A program made the position numbers and the translations under genes. DNA of 38,348 nucleotides from Tersicoccus phoenicis (lineage in GTDB: Bacteria; Actinomycetota; Actinomycetes; Actinomycetales; Micrococcaceae). The first letter of the stretch is position 1, and each line of letters opens with the position of its first letter. This document shows, piece after piece, positions 1 through 8,796 of this stretch. Location of the stretch: NCBI RefSeq assembly GCF_001968835.1, contig NZ_MRDE01000049.1:1-38348 (forward strand). The letters are read 5' to 3'. Below the pieces are notes generated by a model. It had not been told where the DNA came from. It ran no database searches and worked only from the letters and a program-made list of their open reading frames with translations.

Positions 1-146
1 CGAACGGGCCGACAGAGGCCATCAACGGCCGACTCGAACACCTCCGCGGCTCCGCCCTCGGCTTCCGCAACCTCACCCACTACATCGCCCGATCTCTACT
101 CGAGGCCGGCGGATTCAGACCCCGACTACACCCTCAACTGCGATGA
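1..146 (+). pseudogene. ISL3-family transposase, C-terminal end (cut by window edge)
   Basis: The frame beginning at base 3 reads NGPTEAINGRLEHLRGSALG and continues through FRNLTHYIARSLLEAGG to RPRLHPQLR and a TGA at 144-146. This matches the C-terminus of actinobacterial ISL3 transposases (DDE type), where the NGPTEAINGR segment carries the last part of the catalytic core. Only about 47 residues are inside the window, so whether the full gene is intact cannot be judged. It faces the decayed acetyltransferase and the nag/nan locus. Family identity is recognised from the motif; intactness is unknown. Confidence 0.8.
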
Positions 147-149
147 GCC
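1..149 (+). mobile_element. Right end of an ISL3-type insertion sequence
   Basis: The transposase ends at 146. The last bases, CACCCTCAACTGCGATGAGCC (129-149), have the form expected of an ISL3 terminal inverted repeat, which in this family often overlaps the end of the transposase gene and finishes in GAGCC. The boundary at 149 is inferred: the left end is outside the window, so neither the repeat pair nor a target duplication can be checked. Confidence 0.5.
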
Positions 150-239
150 ACTGAACCGACGGACTGAATCGACCGACGTGCTGAACGGGCCGTGTGGGGT
201 GGCCGCTGCGGGACCGTTTGCGGCCGGGTCTGCTGCGGC

Positions 240-480
240 TCAGCGCACCATCCGAACCGCGGAGACGGGATGCCCGGCGAGCCGATGCCGCATGGTGGCG
301 CCGTCCCGGACGAACCCGTTGCGGCGGTAGAACGCCCGCGCCCGCGGATTGGGATCGGCCACTCACAGGAACGCCGGGGCGTCCCCTGATCAGGGCATCC
401 AGCATGGCCTGACCGATTCCCGTGCCGTGGTGCTCGGCGAGGACGTAGCAGCCCTCCAGTTCCCGGGGCCGCGGCGAGTC
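240..480 (-). pseudogene. GNAT acetyltransferase remnant (frameshift plus nonsense)
   Basis: Reading the minus strand from about 480, one frame gives ELEGCYVLAEHHGTGIGQAM and then LDALIRG, the acetyl-CoA-binding motif A region of a GNAT acetyltransferase. Near 375-385 the frame is lost. The continuation in another frame is AFL, a TGA, then VADPNPRARAFYRRNGFVRD and a C-terminal tail ending at the stop complement 240-242. In relatives the stop position is usually Trp (TGG), so TGA looks like a nonsense change. The N-terminal half is absent: the coding signal fades at 480 and nagA ends at 538. It is a dead C-terminal fragment close to the IS end. Confidence 0.7.
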
Positions 481-537
481 CGCGTCGCGGCCGGGGCCGG
501 TGGTCGTTGGCGGGCGTGGCGGGTGGGCGGCGCGTGG

Positions 538-1776
538 TCAGCCGAGCCAGGTGCCCGCGCGCATCACCCGGGTCGCGGCGAAGCCGGCGTCGGAGCCGGA
601 TCCCGGGCCGCCGCCCGGATCGATGCCCGAGCCACGGTCGAGGCCGGTGCCGAGGACGACGAGGTCCGCCCGGGCGCCGGGGACCAGCCGGCCCAGGTCG
701 GCGCGGCCGAGCAGGTCCGCCGGTGTCGTCGTCGCCGCGCGGACCGCGCTCAGCAGGTCGATCCCGGCCTCCCGGACCACGAAGGCCACCGCCCGGTCCA
801 GGGTCAGGGTGCTGCCCGCGATCGTGTCCGTACCGGCGACGCGGGCGACGCGATCGGTCACCTCCACGTCGAGCGGGCCGAGCCGGTAGGCACCGTCCGG
901 GCCGCCCGCCGCCGCCATCGCGTCGGTGACCAGAGCGAAGCCACCGGCCGCGGCGGCCGCCGCGTGGGCGAGCATCGCCGGATGCACGTGCACGCCGTCG
1001 GCGATCAGCTCGACCACCGCCTCGGGCCGGTCCAGCAGCGCCAGGATCACACCGGGCTCCCGGTGGTGCAGGGGCCGTTCGCCGTTGAACAGGTGGGTAC
1101 CCACGCGAGCCCCCGCGTCTACGGCGGCGTGCGCCTGCGCGAGGGTGGCGTCGGTGTGCCCCACGGCGGACAGCACCCCCGCCGCCGCGATGGTCCGGAC
1201 GGCGTCGAGCCCGCCGGGCAGCTCGGGGGCCACCGTCACCATCCGCACGGCACCCTCCCGGCCGGTCGTGGGTCCCGCAGGGATCGTCAGCAGCCGGCGC
1301 ACGTCCTCGAGGCGCGGCGCGGCCAGCAGGGCGGCGTCGTGGGCGCCGCGATGAGCAGGGGAGAGCCACGGCCCCTCCAGGTGCACGCCCAGCAGCTCCC
1401 CGGTCTCGACCAGGGCAGTGAGGGCGCGGATCTGTCGTTCCAGCCGGTCGACCGTGTCCGTGACCAGGCTCGCCAGCATCGACGTGGTGCCGTGCGCCCG
1501 GTGCGCCGCGATGGCGGTGCGGGCGGCGTCGGCGCCGTCGGTGTAGGCCGCGCCCCCGCCCCCGTGCTGGTGCAGGTCGACGAAGCCGGGAGCGAGGACG
1601 ACGTCGCCGAGATCGTTTGCCCCACCGCCCGTCGCGGCGGGCGCCGGCCCCTCGTCCACGGCCGTGAGGAGGCCGTCCTCGACCCGGACCCACCCGGGAG
1701 TGAGCACGTCCGCACCGGTGACGACGCGGGCGGCGGCGAGGATCTGCGTCGCGGGAGCGGGGGTCGTCGTGCTCAT
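538..1776 (-). CDS. nagA: N-acetylglucosamine-6-phosphate deacetylase
   Basis: A 412-residue amidohydrolase, normal length for NagA, which hydrolyses GlcNAc-6-phosphate to glucosamine-6-phosphate and acetate in the cytosol. Visible motifs are the metal-binding HxH in GFVDLHQHGGGG (residues 69 and 71), the metal-ligand glutamate in GVHLEGPWL, the histidine-containing GTHLFNG and GVHVHP segments, and the catalytic aspartate in VTDAMAAAG. The chosen ATG at 1776 overlaps the nagB stop as ATGA, so the two are translationally coupled. An upstream in-frame start would run into nagB and is unlikely. It is the last gene of the sialic-acid/amino-sugar operon and feeds its product directly to NagB. Confidence 0.95.
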   Translation of the reverse strand: MSTTTPAPATQILAAARVVTGADVLTPGWVRVEDGLLTAVDEGPAPAATGGGANDLGDVVLAPGFVDLHQHGGGGAAYTDGADAARTAIAAHRAHGTTSMLASLVTDTVDRLERQIRALTALVETGELLGVHLEGPWLSPAHRGAHDAALLAAPRLEDVRRLLTIPAGPTTGREGAVRMVTVAPELPGGLDAVRTIAAAGVLSAVGHTDATLAQAHAAVDAGARVGTHLFNGERPLHHREPGVILALLDRPEAVVELIADGVHVHPAMLAHAAAAAAGGFALVTDAMAAAGGPDGAYRLGPLDVEVTDRVARVAGTDTIAGSTLTLDRAVAFVVREAGIDLLSAVRAATTTPADLLGRADLGRLVPGARADLVVLGTGLDRGSGIDPGGGPGSGSDAGFAATRVMRAGTWLG

Positions 1777-2555
1777 CGCTGCCAGGCGGGCTTGCCGGCT
1801 CGGGTCTGCCGGTAGTACTCGGCCAGTTGCAGGCGGGAGGCGGAGGCGGAGTCGAGGATGACGGTCACGGCCGGGTGCATCTGCAGGACGGTAGCGGGCC
1901 ACATCGCCGAGATCGAACCCTCGACCAGGTGGTGGACGGCCTCGGCCTTGGCCTGACCCGTGGCCACCAGGACGATCCGGCGGGCGGCCATGATGGTGGC
2001 GATGCCCTGGGTCAGGCAGTGCTGCGGCACGGCGTCGACGTCCCCGTCGAAGAAGCGGGCGTTGTCCTGCCGGGTCTGCCGGGTCAGGGTCTTGATCCGG
2101 GTGCGGGACCCGAGGGAGGAGCCGGGCTCGTTGAAGCCGATGTGCCCGTCGACCCCGATGCCGAGGATCTGCAGGTCCACGCCACCGGCATCGTCAATGG
2201 CGTCCTCGTAGGCGGCGCACGCGGCGGGGATGTCCTCGGCCAGGCCGTCGGGGCCATGCACCAGGGTCGGGTCCAGGTCGGTGCAGGCGACCAGGTCGCG
2301 GTCGATGACGTTGCGGTACCGCTGGGGGTGGTCGGCGGGCAGCCCGACGTACTCGTCCAGCATGAAGCCACGGACGCGGGCCAGGCTCAGGGTGCCGGCG
2401 GCGACCCGGTCGGCCAGGTCGGCGTAGATGCTCAGCGGGCTGGAGCCGGTGGCCAGACCGAGCACCGCCTCGGGGTTGCGGTGCACGAGTCGAGCGATCG
2501 CGTCGGCCGCGATCCGCCCGGGGTTCTCCTGCTCGGTGGTGATGATGACGTCCAT
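1773..2555 (-). CDS. nagB: Glucosamine-6-phosphate deaminase
   Basis: A 260-residue NagB that converts glucosamine-6-phosphate to fructose-6-phosphate and ammonia, the entry to glycolysis. Motifs are the phosphate-binding LGLATGSSPLSIY near residues 32-44, the catalytic FMLDEYVGL (Asp67/Glu68) and GIGVDGHIGFNEPGS around 132-146. The ATG at 2555 is preceded by GAGGCAGGCC. The 97-bp gap to nanE upstream is the largest within the cluster and could hold a secondary promoter, though I see no convincing consensus. It overlaps nagA by 4 bp. Confidence 0.95.
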   Translation of the reverse strand: MDVIITTEQENPGRIAADAIARLVHRNPEAVLGLATGSSPLSIYADLADRVAAGTLSLARVRGFMLDEYVGLPADHPQRYRNVIDRDLVACTDLDPTLVHGPDGLAEDIPAACAAYEDAIDDAGGVDLQILGIGVDGHIGFNEPGSSLGSRTRIKTLTRQTRQDNARFFDGDVDAVPQHCLTQGIATIMAARRIVLVATGQAKAEAVHHLVEGSISAMWPATVLQMHPAVTVILDSASASRLQLAEYYRQTRAGKPAWQR

Positions 2556-2652
2556 GGCCTGCCTCGGTTCGGTCGTGACTGATCGTAGTGTGCGGCTCGG
2601 CGCTCGGCGGGAGCCGGGGTCGCCGCGGGCCGGGTTGTCTCGGGCCGGGCTC

Positions 2653-3366
2653 TCAGAGCGCGGCCGCGAACCAGCCCGTGATGGTGGTCGGGTGGGTGAT
2701 GGCGGTGCCGACGACGACGGCGTGGGCGCCGGCGTCGCGGGCGGCCGTGGCCTGGGCGGGCGTGTGGATGCGGCCCTCCGCGATCAGCGGCACATCGGGC
2801 AGCCGGTCGGCGATCCGGGTGAGCAGGTCCAGGTCCGGTCCGTCGGTCTTCGGCCGGTCGCCGGTGTACCCGGCCAGGGTGGTGCCGATCAGGTCGGCCC
2901 CGGCGTCGGCGGCGGCGAGCGCATCGTCGACGCTGCCGCAGTCGGCCATCACCAGCGCCGGCTCGGCGCCGGTGTCGCCTGCGCCGGTGTCGCCGGCGTG
3001 CAGGGCCGCCACGGTGCCGGCCAGCGTCAACCCGTCCGGTCGGGTGCGGCGGGTGCCGTCGATCGCCACGATGCCGGCGCCGGCGGCGTGAACGGCCCGG
3101 GCGTGCCGCAGGGTGGGGGTGATGAAGACGCCGTCGGCGCCGACCTTCCACAGCCCGATCAGCGGCACGTCCGGCAGCCGTTCGGCGATCAGGGCGATGT
3201 CGGCCAGGCCCTGGGCGCGGATCCCGGCGGCACCGCCCTCGACCGCCGCCTGCGCGATCTGGGCCATCGTCTCCGGGTGGCGCATCGGCTCCCCGGGGTA
3301 GGCCTGGCACGAGACGATCAGGCGCCCGCGCAGCGCATCGATGACGGGGTGGGTGGGGGTGCTCAT
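2653..3366 (-). CDS. nanE: N-acetylmannosamine-6-phosphate 2-epimerase
   Basis: A 237-residue TIM-barrel protein of the NanE family, converting ManNAc-6-phosphate to GlcNAc-6-phosphate. Recognisable segments are RLIVSCQA near the start, IGLWKVG (candidate catalytic Lys74), ADCGS, and IAEGRIHTPAQA containing the conserved glutamate before the C-terminal phosphate-binding VVVGTAITHP. It lies 7 bp downstream of nanK. Together with nanA and nanK it completes the route from sialic acid to the NagA substrate. Confidence 0.93.
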   Translation of the reverse strand: MSTPTHPVIDALRGRLIVSCQAYPGEPMRHPETMAQIAQAAVEGGAAGIRAQGLADIALIAERLPDVPLIGLWKVGADGVFITPTLRHARAVHAAGAGIVAIDGTRRTRPDGLTLAGTVAALHAGDTGAGDTGAEPALVMADCGSVDDALAAADAGADLIGTTLAGYTGDRPKTDGPDLDLLTRIADRLPDVPLIAEGRIHTPAQATAARDAGAHAVVVGTAITHPTTITGWFAAAL

Positions 3367-3373
3367 GGTCTCC

Positions 3374-4330
3374 TCAGGGGGTGGGCGCGGTCAGCAGGCT
3401 CGCGGCGCCGATCAGCGCGGCGCGCGGCCCGAGGGTGGCGGGGACGACGGGGCAGCCGGCGGCTGCGGGGATGGTCTCGGTGGCGACCGCGTCGCGCAGC
3501 CGGTCCCACCAGCGCGTTCCGGCCCGGGCGAGACCGCCGGTGACGACGACGACGTCGGGGTCCAGGGTGTTGATCCAGCCGCCGATCGCCCGGCCGAGCG
3601 CGACGGCGGAGGTCTCGAGGCAGGTGAGCGCCCACGGGTCTCCGGCTTCGGCGAGGCGGGCGACGTCGGCGCCCGAGCGCGGTCCCGGTGTCGGCGGCCG
3701 TCCCGCCGCACCGGCCCGGTAGCGATCGGCCAGGCCGGTGCCGGAGGCGACGCTCTCCAGGTGCCCGGTGCGGCCGCAGGAGCAGGGCAGGCCGGCGGCC
3801 TCGGGGGAGGGGACGTGGCCGAGGTGCCCGGCGACACCGCGGCCGCCGGTCAGCACGCGGCCGTCGAGGACCAGCGCGCCGCCGAGTCCGGTGCCGGCGG
3901 CGACGAGCAGGACCGCGGAGCCGCCGAGCCCGGCACCGTTCCTCGCCTCACCGAGGGCGTGGGCGTGCACGTCGTTGACGACGCGCACGGGCAGGCCGGT
4001 CGCGGCGGCGAGCCGGTCCGCCACGGGCGTGCCGGCCCAGCCGCGCACGTGATCCGTCGCGGCGGTCACGACGCCGGTGGCCGGGTCGATCACGCCGGCC
4101 GCACCGACGCCCAGGCCCACGGCGGGACTGCCCTCCGCCGCTGCGGCGGTCACGATCGGGGCGACGAGGGCGGACATGGCGGCCAGGATCGCCTCCGGTC
4201 CGGCGGTGGCCGGTGTCCCCACCGACGCCTCGTGCCGGATGCCGCCGTCGGGCCCGACCAGACCGGCGGCGATCTTGGTCCCGCCGAGGTCGAGCCCGAT
4301 CACGGGACCGGGTCGGGCACCCTTCGTCAT
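3374..4330 (-). CDS. nanK: ROK-family N-acetylmannosamine kinase
   Basis: A 318-residue ROK kinase. The N-terminal ATP-binding GLDLGGTKIAAG, the catalytic-region VVNDVHAHALGE, the glycine-rich AAGTGLGGAL and the zinc-binding CSCGRTGHLE are all present. ROK kinases phosphorylate several sugars. The placement between nanA and nanE supports ManNAc as substrate, an inference from context. The ATG at 4330 overlaps the nanA stop by ATGA, giving translational coupling. Confidence 0.88.
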   Translation of the reverse strand: MTKGARPGPVIGLDLGGTKIAAGLVGPDGGIRHEASVGTPATAGPEAILAAMSALVAPIVTAAAAEGSPAVGLGVGAAGVIDPATGVVTAATDHVRGWAGTPVADRLAAATGLPVRVVNDVHAHALGEARNGAGLGGSAVLLVAAGTGLGGALVLDGRVLTGGRGVAGHLGHVPSPEAAGLPCSCGRTGHLESVASGTGLADRYRAGAAGRPPTPGPRSGADVARLAEAGDPWALTCLETSAVALGRAIGGWINTLDPDVVVVTGGLARAGTRWWDRLRDAVATETIPAAAGCPVVPATLGPRAALIGAASLLTAPTP

Positions 4331-5256
4331 GCGCGCGGCCCCACCTCGTCGAGGATCTCCTTCACCCGCGCCACATCGGCGTCGCTGAACGCGTCGAACG
4401 GCTCGGGCAGCTGCCGGCTGCCGATCACACCGAGCAGTTCCAGGGCGGTCTTGAACGCGCCGACCCCGGCGCCCCAGCCGGTGGTGTCCCGGGCGACCAG
4501 GCAGATCTCCATCAGCCGGGCGAGCCGGTCCTGCTCCGTGCGCACCGCCTCCCAGTCGCCGGCCGTCGCCGCGCGGTGCAGCCGCACGTAGCCGGCCGGG
4601 TCGACGTTGCCCAGGCCCGGCACCACGCCGTCGGCGCCGGAGAGGTAGGCACCGTCGACGACGAACTCGTGACCGGTGAACACCGCCAGCGGGGAGCCGG
4701 CATCCCGGTTGAGCAGGGCCAGGCGGCGGAAGGAGATGTCGTCGCCCGAGGAGTCCTTCACGCCGGCGATCGCCCCCGCTGCGCCGAGCTCCACCAGCAT
4801 CCGCGGGTCCAGTTTGGTGTGCACGCACACGGGAATGTCGTAGGCGAACACGGGCACCGCACTGTGTTCACCGAGGAGCTCGAAGTGCCGCCGCACCTGG
4901 GCGGGCGCGGTCACCGCGTAGAAGGGGGCGGTCGCCACCACGGCGTCGGCCCCGGCGTCGACCGCGGCGGCCACGTGCTCGAGCACCCGCGGGGTCTGCA
5001 TGTCGATCACGCCGGCGATCACCGGCACCCGGCCGTCGACGATCCGCACCGCCTCGGCGAGGATCTGCGCCCGCATCGTGTCGGTGTGGAACGCCACCTC
5101 GCTGGTGGAGCCCAGCGGGAAGACCCCGTCCACGCCGGCCGCCAGCATCCGCTCGATCAACCGTTCGAACGAGGACACGTCCAGCGCGCGCTCGGGCGTC
5201 AGGGGGGTGACGAGCGGGGGGACGACGCCGGAGAGGCGGAGAGGGGTGTCGGTCAC
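4327..5256 (-). CDS. nanA: N-acetylneuraminate lyase (DapA/NanA family)
   Basis: A 309-residue class I aldolase of the DHDPS/NAL family. Visible active-site features are the PLGSTSE loop (Ser50/Thr51), the tyrosine in VFAYDIP (Tyr139) and the Schiff-base lysine in AGVKDSSGD (Lys167). The start is taken at GTG 5256, because AAGGAG lies 8 bases upstream; in-frame starts further upstream lack such a site. The expected reaction is cleavage of N-acetylneuraminate to ManNAc and pyruvate. Family members also act on other 2-keto acids, so the substrate rests on the flanking nanT, nanK and nanE. Confidence 0.85.
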   Translation of the reverse strand: MTDTPLRLSGVVPPLVTPLTPERALDVSSFERLIERMLAAGVDGVFPLGSTSEVAFHTDTMRAQILAEAVRIVDGRVPVIAGVIDMQTPRVLEHVAAAVDAGADAVVATAPFYAVTAPAQVRRHFELLGEHSAVPVFAYDIPVCVHTKLDPRMLVELGAAGAIAGVKDSSGDDISFRRLALLNRDAGSPLAVFTGHEFVVDGAYLSGADGVVPGLGNVDPAGYVRLHRAATAGDWEAVRTEQDRLARLMEICLVARDTTGWGAGVGAFKTALELLGVIGSRQLPEPFDAFSDADVARVKEILDEVGPRA

Positions 5257-5297
5257 GATGGATACTCCTTCGGTACTGATGGTGTTGACGGTAGTGC

Positions 5298-6782
5298 TCA
5301 CGTGCGCGCGGTGGTGCTGGTCGCGGTCGGGACGGCCTTGGGCACCACGTCCTGACTGTCCGAGCCCCACACGTGCTCGGGCCGGATCGCCCGCTGGGCC
5401 CGCAGCGGGGCGTTGATCGCCAGCAGGACGATGACGACGGCGGTGAGCCCGAAGGACAGCACCGCCAGGGCGGTGCCCAACGGCATCGTGCTGGCCAGCC
5501 CGGCACCGAGGACGGGGGCGACCGCACCACCGAGGGCACCGACGTTGTAGGTGAAGCCGAGGCCGGCGGCCCGCTTGTCCACGGAGAAGTAACCGCCGAT
5601 CCACTTGGGCAGCAGCCCGGCGATCCCCTGGCCGAACACCTGCTGCAGGAAGAGCAGGGCGCCCAGGAGCAGGAGTTGGTTGCCGCCCATCAGGAAGACG
5701 GGGAAGACGAGCAGCTCGGAGATGATCAGGCTGGCCCAGTAGGCGCGGCGGGTACCGAAGCGGTCACCGGTGAACCCGGCGACGATGCAGCCGACCGCGG
5801 CGCCGAAGCCGGCGAAGAACAGCACGTCGGCCACCCGGCCCGGGTCCAGTCCCAGGTCGGTCTTCAGGTAGGTGGGCAGCAGTGCCTGGATGGGCCAGGA
5901 GTACAGGAACGCGGTGAACACCACGACCATCAGCGTGACGCCGGTGGGCCAGCGCGGGCCCTCGAACTGGATCATGAACCAGACGAACACGGCGGCACAG
6001 GCCAGGGCGCCGATGACGACGACGGCCGTGGGTGTGCCGGAGACGGAGAAGATCAGCAACAGCGCGATGATCGCGATCACGGTGACCGCGATGTTCAGAG
6101 GTGCGCGAGGACCCCGGTAGAGGGTGCTGAACATGTTCGCGGGTCGGACGCCGGAGGCCACGACCCGCTGCTGGGCAGCCGTCCAGTCCTCGGACTCGGG
6201 CAGCGACCGGCGCAGCCACAGCGCCACGGCGATGGGGATCAGACCGATCGCGAACAGCGCCCGCCAACCGAACTCGGGCACGATCACCCGGTAGACCTGC
6301 GCCGAGACGACGGTGCCGACGGAGAAGCCGCTGATCAGGAAGCCGGAGGCCTTGTTGCGCAGGTGTTCGGGCCAGGACTCGATCACGTACGTCGAGCTCG
6401 AACTGTACTCGCCGGCCATCCCCAGACCGATCAGCAGACGGGCCCCGAAGAGCACCCAGTAGGCCGGGGCGATGGCGCAGAGCACGGATCCGACGGAGAA
6501 CAACACGATGCTGAGCACCATGGCGTTCCTGCGCCCGAACCGGTCCGCGAAGGCGCCGAGGGCGAGACCGCCGAACCAGCGGGAGATGAAGGCGGCGGAC
6601 ACCAGGGTGGCGCCCTGCACCGTGGAGAGTTGGAACTCCTTGATCACCTCGGTCAGCACGAGCGTGATGATCACGAAGTCGAACCCGTCGAGCAGGTAGC
6701 CCAGCCAGGCGGCGACGAACGCCTTCCACTGCCGGGGGGAGATGGCGCGATACCAGGCTCCGGAGGTCGCCGTTGAACTCAT
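5298..6782 (-). CDS. nanT: MFS sialic acid transporter
   Basis: A 494-residue, roughly 12-helix major-facilitator permease. Its N-terminal half closely resembles proteobacterial Nan[20 protein letters not shown], then [15 protein letters not shown], the DRFGRR loop signature, [20 protein letters not shown] and [20 protein letters not shown]. It would import sialic acid by proton symport across the cytoplasmic membrane. The ATG at 6782 has AGGAG five bases upstream; an alternative start at 6824 would place the beginning of the protein inside the operator region and is rejected. First gene of the catabolic operon, 41 bp ahead of nanA. Confidence 0.92.
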   Translation of the reverse strand: MSSTATSGAWYRAISPRQWKAFVAAWLGYLLDGFDFVIITLVLTEVIKEFQLSTVQGATLVSAAFISRWFGGLALGAFADRFGRRNAMVLSIVLFSVGSVLCAIAPAYWVLFGARLLIGLGMAGEYSSSSTYVIESWPEHLRNKASGFLISGFSVGTVVSAQVYRVIVPEFGWRALFAIGLIPIAVALWLRRSLPESEDWTAAQQRVVASGVRPANMFSTLYRGPRAPLNIAVTVIAIIALLLIFSVSGTPTAVVVIGALACAAVFVWFMIQFEGPRWPTGVTLMVVVFTAFLYSWPIQALLPTYLKTDLGLDPGRVADVLFFAGFGAAVGCIVAGFTGDRFGTRRAYWASLIISELLVFPVFLMGGNQLLLLGALLFLQQVFGQGIAGLLPKWIGGYFSVDKRAAGLGFTYNVGALGGAVAPVLGAGLASTMPLGTALAVLSFGLTAVVIVLLAINAPLRAQRAIRPEHVWGSDSQDVVPKAVPTATSTTART

Positions 6783-6810
6783 GAGGTCTCCTGAAGGAAA
6801 GGATGGATAT

Positions 6811-6834
6811 CGGACATCAGACATCCGATGTCCG
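6811..6834. promoter_or_regulatory. Palindromic operator between nanT and the GntR regulator
   Basis: CGGACATC (6811-6818), eight bases, then GATGTCCG (6827-6834) form a perfect 8-bp inverted repeat. Nested within it, GACATC-C-GATGTC (6820-6832) is a second perfect palindrome, so GACATC occurs twice in direct orientation. It sits between divergent nanT (start 6782) and the regulator (6951), next to a -10-like TAGACT at 6836-6841 on the plus strand. Such a site suits a dimeric FCD-type GntR repressor. Binding is inferred. Confidence 0.6.
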
Positions 6835-6950
6835 GTAGACTAGCCGAGCGGGCCGACCGAGGCAACAGGGAGTCGGCGCCCGGCGGTGCTCACCGGCCTG
6901 GTGTGCTCGCCCGGGACGGCGCGGCCGCGTCGATAGGGTGAAGGGCAGTG

Positions 6951-7727
6951 ATGGCTCGACAGGGTCGGCCGGAGACGAGTTGGCTGGAGACGAGGGGACC
7001 GCGGATGGTGACGCAGTGGCCGACGGCCGACGACGACGCCGAGCGCGTCCCGTTGACGGTGGTGGACCGGATCAAGCGGTACATCCTGATCAACCGGCTC
7101 TCTCCGGGCGATCCGATGCCGACCGAGAACGAGCTCAGCGACCAGCTCGCCGTCAGCCGCTCCCGGATCCGGGAGGCGATGAAGACGCTCTCGGCGCTGG
7201 ACATCGTCGAAGTCCGGCACGGGTACGGCACGTTCGTCGGTGCCATGTCACTGACGGGCCTGGCCGAGTCCCTCGCGTTCCGCGGCATGCTCACCTCTCA
7301 CCGGGACAAGCACTTCCTGGCCGACCTGATCGACCTGCGCGAACTGCTCGAGGTCAACTGGGCCCCGCTCGTCGTCGAACGGCTCGACGCGGACACCGTC
7401 GCCGCGATGCGCGCCCTGGCCACCACCATGGTGGACCTCGCCGCGCAGGGGCGCGAGTTCCCCGTCGAGGATCGGCAGTTCCACCAGCTGCTCGTCGCGA
7501 CCAGCGGGAACGCCCTGGTCGGGCAGTTGTTGGACGTGTTCTGGCAGGTGCACTCCCTGGTCAGCGAGACGCTCGGCCCGGCGAGCCTGCTGCCCGAGAC
7601 AGCCCAGGCGCACCACGCGATCCTCGACGCCATCGAGTCCCGCTCCGCGGAGTCGCTCGAGGCGGCGATCCGCCGGCACTACGCGCCGATCCGGGAACGG
7701 ATGCGCCGCGCCACCGACGGCCTGTGA
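6951..7727 (+). CDS. GntR/FCD-family transcriptional regulator (putative NanR)
   Basis: A protein of about 258 residues with an N-terminal winged helix (PLTVVDRIKRYIL, PMPTENELSDQLAVSRSRIR, and IVEVRHGYGTFVG) and a C-terminal all-helical FCD ligand-binding domain (DLIDLRELLEVNWAPLVVER to LEAAIRRHYAPIRERM). It is divergent from nanT with a palindromic operator in the gap, so it probably represses the nan/nag operon in response to a pathway sugar. The ATG at 6951 follows AAGGG by five bases; GTG 6948 or ATG 7005 (after GAGGGG) are possible alternatives. The protein is not assigned as a true nanR orthologue. Confidence 0.85.
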   Translation: MARQGRPETSWLETRGPRMVTQWPTADDDAERVPLTVVDRIKRYILINRLSPGDPMPTENELSDQLAVSRSRIREAMKTLSALDIVEVRHGYGTFVGAMSLTGLAESLAFRGMLTSHRDKHFLADLIDLRELLEVNWAPLVVERLDADTVAAMRALATTMVDLAAQGREFPVEDRQFHQLLVATSGNALVGQLLDVFWQVHSLVSETLGPASLLPETAQAHHAILDAIESRSAESLEAAIRRHYAPIRERMRRATDGL

Positions 7728-7770
7728 CGCCGCAAGGAACACCGCGGGCCGGTCCCGTGTTGGCCCCGAC

Positions 7771-8787
7771 ATGAGCACCGGAACCGTCAGCACCCAGATC
7801 CACCTCGCCTCCCGGCCCACCGGCTGGCCCACGGCGGAGAACTTCCGCACCGTCCGGGTCGACCTGCCGAACCTGGCACCCGGCCAGGTGCGGGTGGAGA
7901 ACTCGCACATCTCCGTCGACCCCTACATGCGCGGCCGGATGAACGACGTGCGCAGCTACGTGCCGCCGTTCGCGGTCGGCGAGGTGATGACCGGGGGAGC
8001 GGTCGGCGAGGTGGTCGCCTCGGCCGCCGAGGAACTGCCGGTCGGAACCACGGTCCTGCACCAGCAGGGCTGGCGCGACGTCGCCCAGGGCGACGCCTCC
8101 GACTTCACCGCCGTCCAGCCCGTACCGGGCGTGCCCGCCTCGGCCTTCCTCGGTGTCCTGGGCATGACCGGCCTGACCGCGTGGGTGGGGCTGACCACCA
8201 TCGCGTCGTTCCGGCCGGGGGACACGGTCTTCGTCTCCGGTGCCGCCGGCGCCGTCGGCTCCGTCGTCGGGCAGATCGCCCGGCTGCTGGGAGCGAAGCG
8301 GGTGATCGGCTCGGCCGGCTCGGCGGAGAAGGTCCGGCTGCTCACCGAGCGCTACGGTTTCGACGCGGCGTTCAACTACAAGGACGCTCCCGTTCGTGAG
8401 CAGCTGCCCGCCCACGCCCCGGACGGCGTCGACGTCTACTTCGACAACGTCGGCGGCGACCACCTCGAGGCCGCCCTGGACGTGATGAACGACGACGGTC
8501 GTGCCGCCCTCTGCGGGGCGATCTCCCAGTACAACGCCACCGGCGCGGCCCCGGGTCCGGACAACCTGGGCAATCTCGTCACCCGGCGGCTCACCCTGCG
8601 CGGATTCATCGTCGGCCATCACCTCGACCACGCCACCGAATACCGGGAGCGGATGGGCGCGTGGCTGCGGGACGGCGCCGTCGCCACGGACGAGACCGTG
8701 ATCGAGGGCATCGACCACGCCGTCGACGGATTCCTGGCCATGATGCGCGGGGAGAACGTCGGGAAGATGCTGATCCGCACCCGTTAG
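7771..8787 (+). CDS. Zinc-independent MDR-family NADP-dependent oxidoreductase
   Basis: A 338-residue medium-chain reductase of the leukotriene-B4-dehydrogenase/curcumin-reductase type. The GroES-like N-terminal domain contains VDPYMRGRMND, typical of the subgroup that lacks zinc. The Rossmann fold carries VFVSGAAGAVGSVVGQIARL and the DVYFDNVGGDHLEAAL segment conserved in alkenal and enone reductases. Likely reaction: NADPH-dependent reduction of an alpha,beta-unsaturated carbonyl; the substrate is unknown. It starts 43 bp after the regulator gene, with no obvious functional link to sialic acid. Confidence 0.85.
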   Translation: MSTGTVSTQIHLASRPTGWPTAENFRTVRVDLPNLAPGQVRVENSHISVDPYMRGRMNDVRSYVPPFAVGEVMTGGAVGEVVASAAEELPVGTTVLHQQGWRDVAQGDASDFTAVQPVPGVPASAFLGVLGMTGLTAWVGLTTIASFRPGDTVFVSGAAGAVGSVVGQIARLLGAKRVIGSAGSAEKVRLLTERYGFDAAFNYKDAPVREQLPAHAPDGVDVYFDNVGGDHLEAALDVMNDDGRAALCGAISQYNATGAAPGPDNLGNLVTRRLTLRGFIVGHHLDHATEYRERMGAWLRDGAVATDETVIEGIDHAVDGFLAMMRGENVGKMLIRTR

Positions 8788-8796
8788 CATCGGCCT

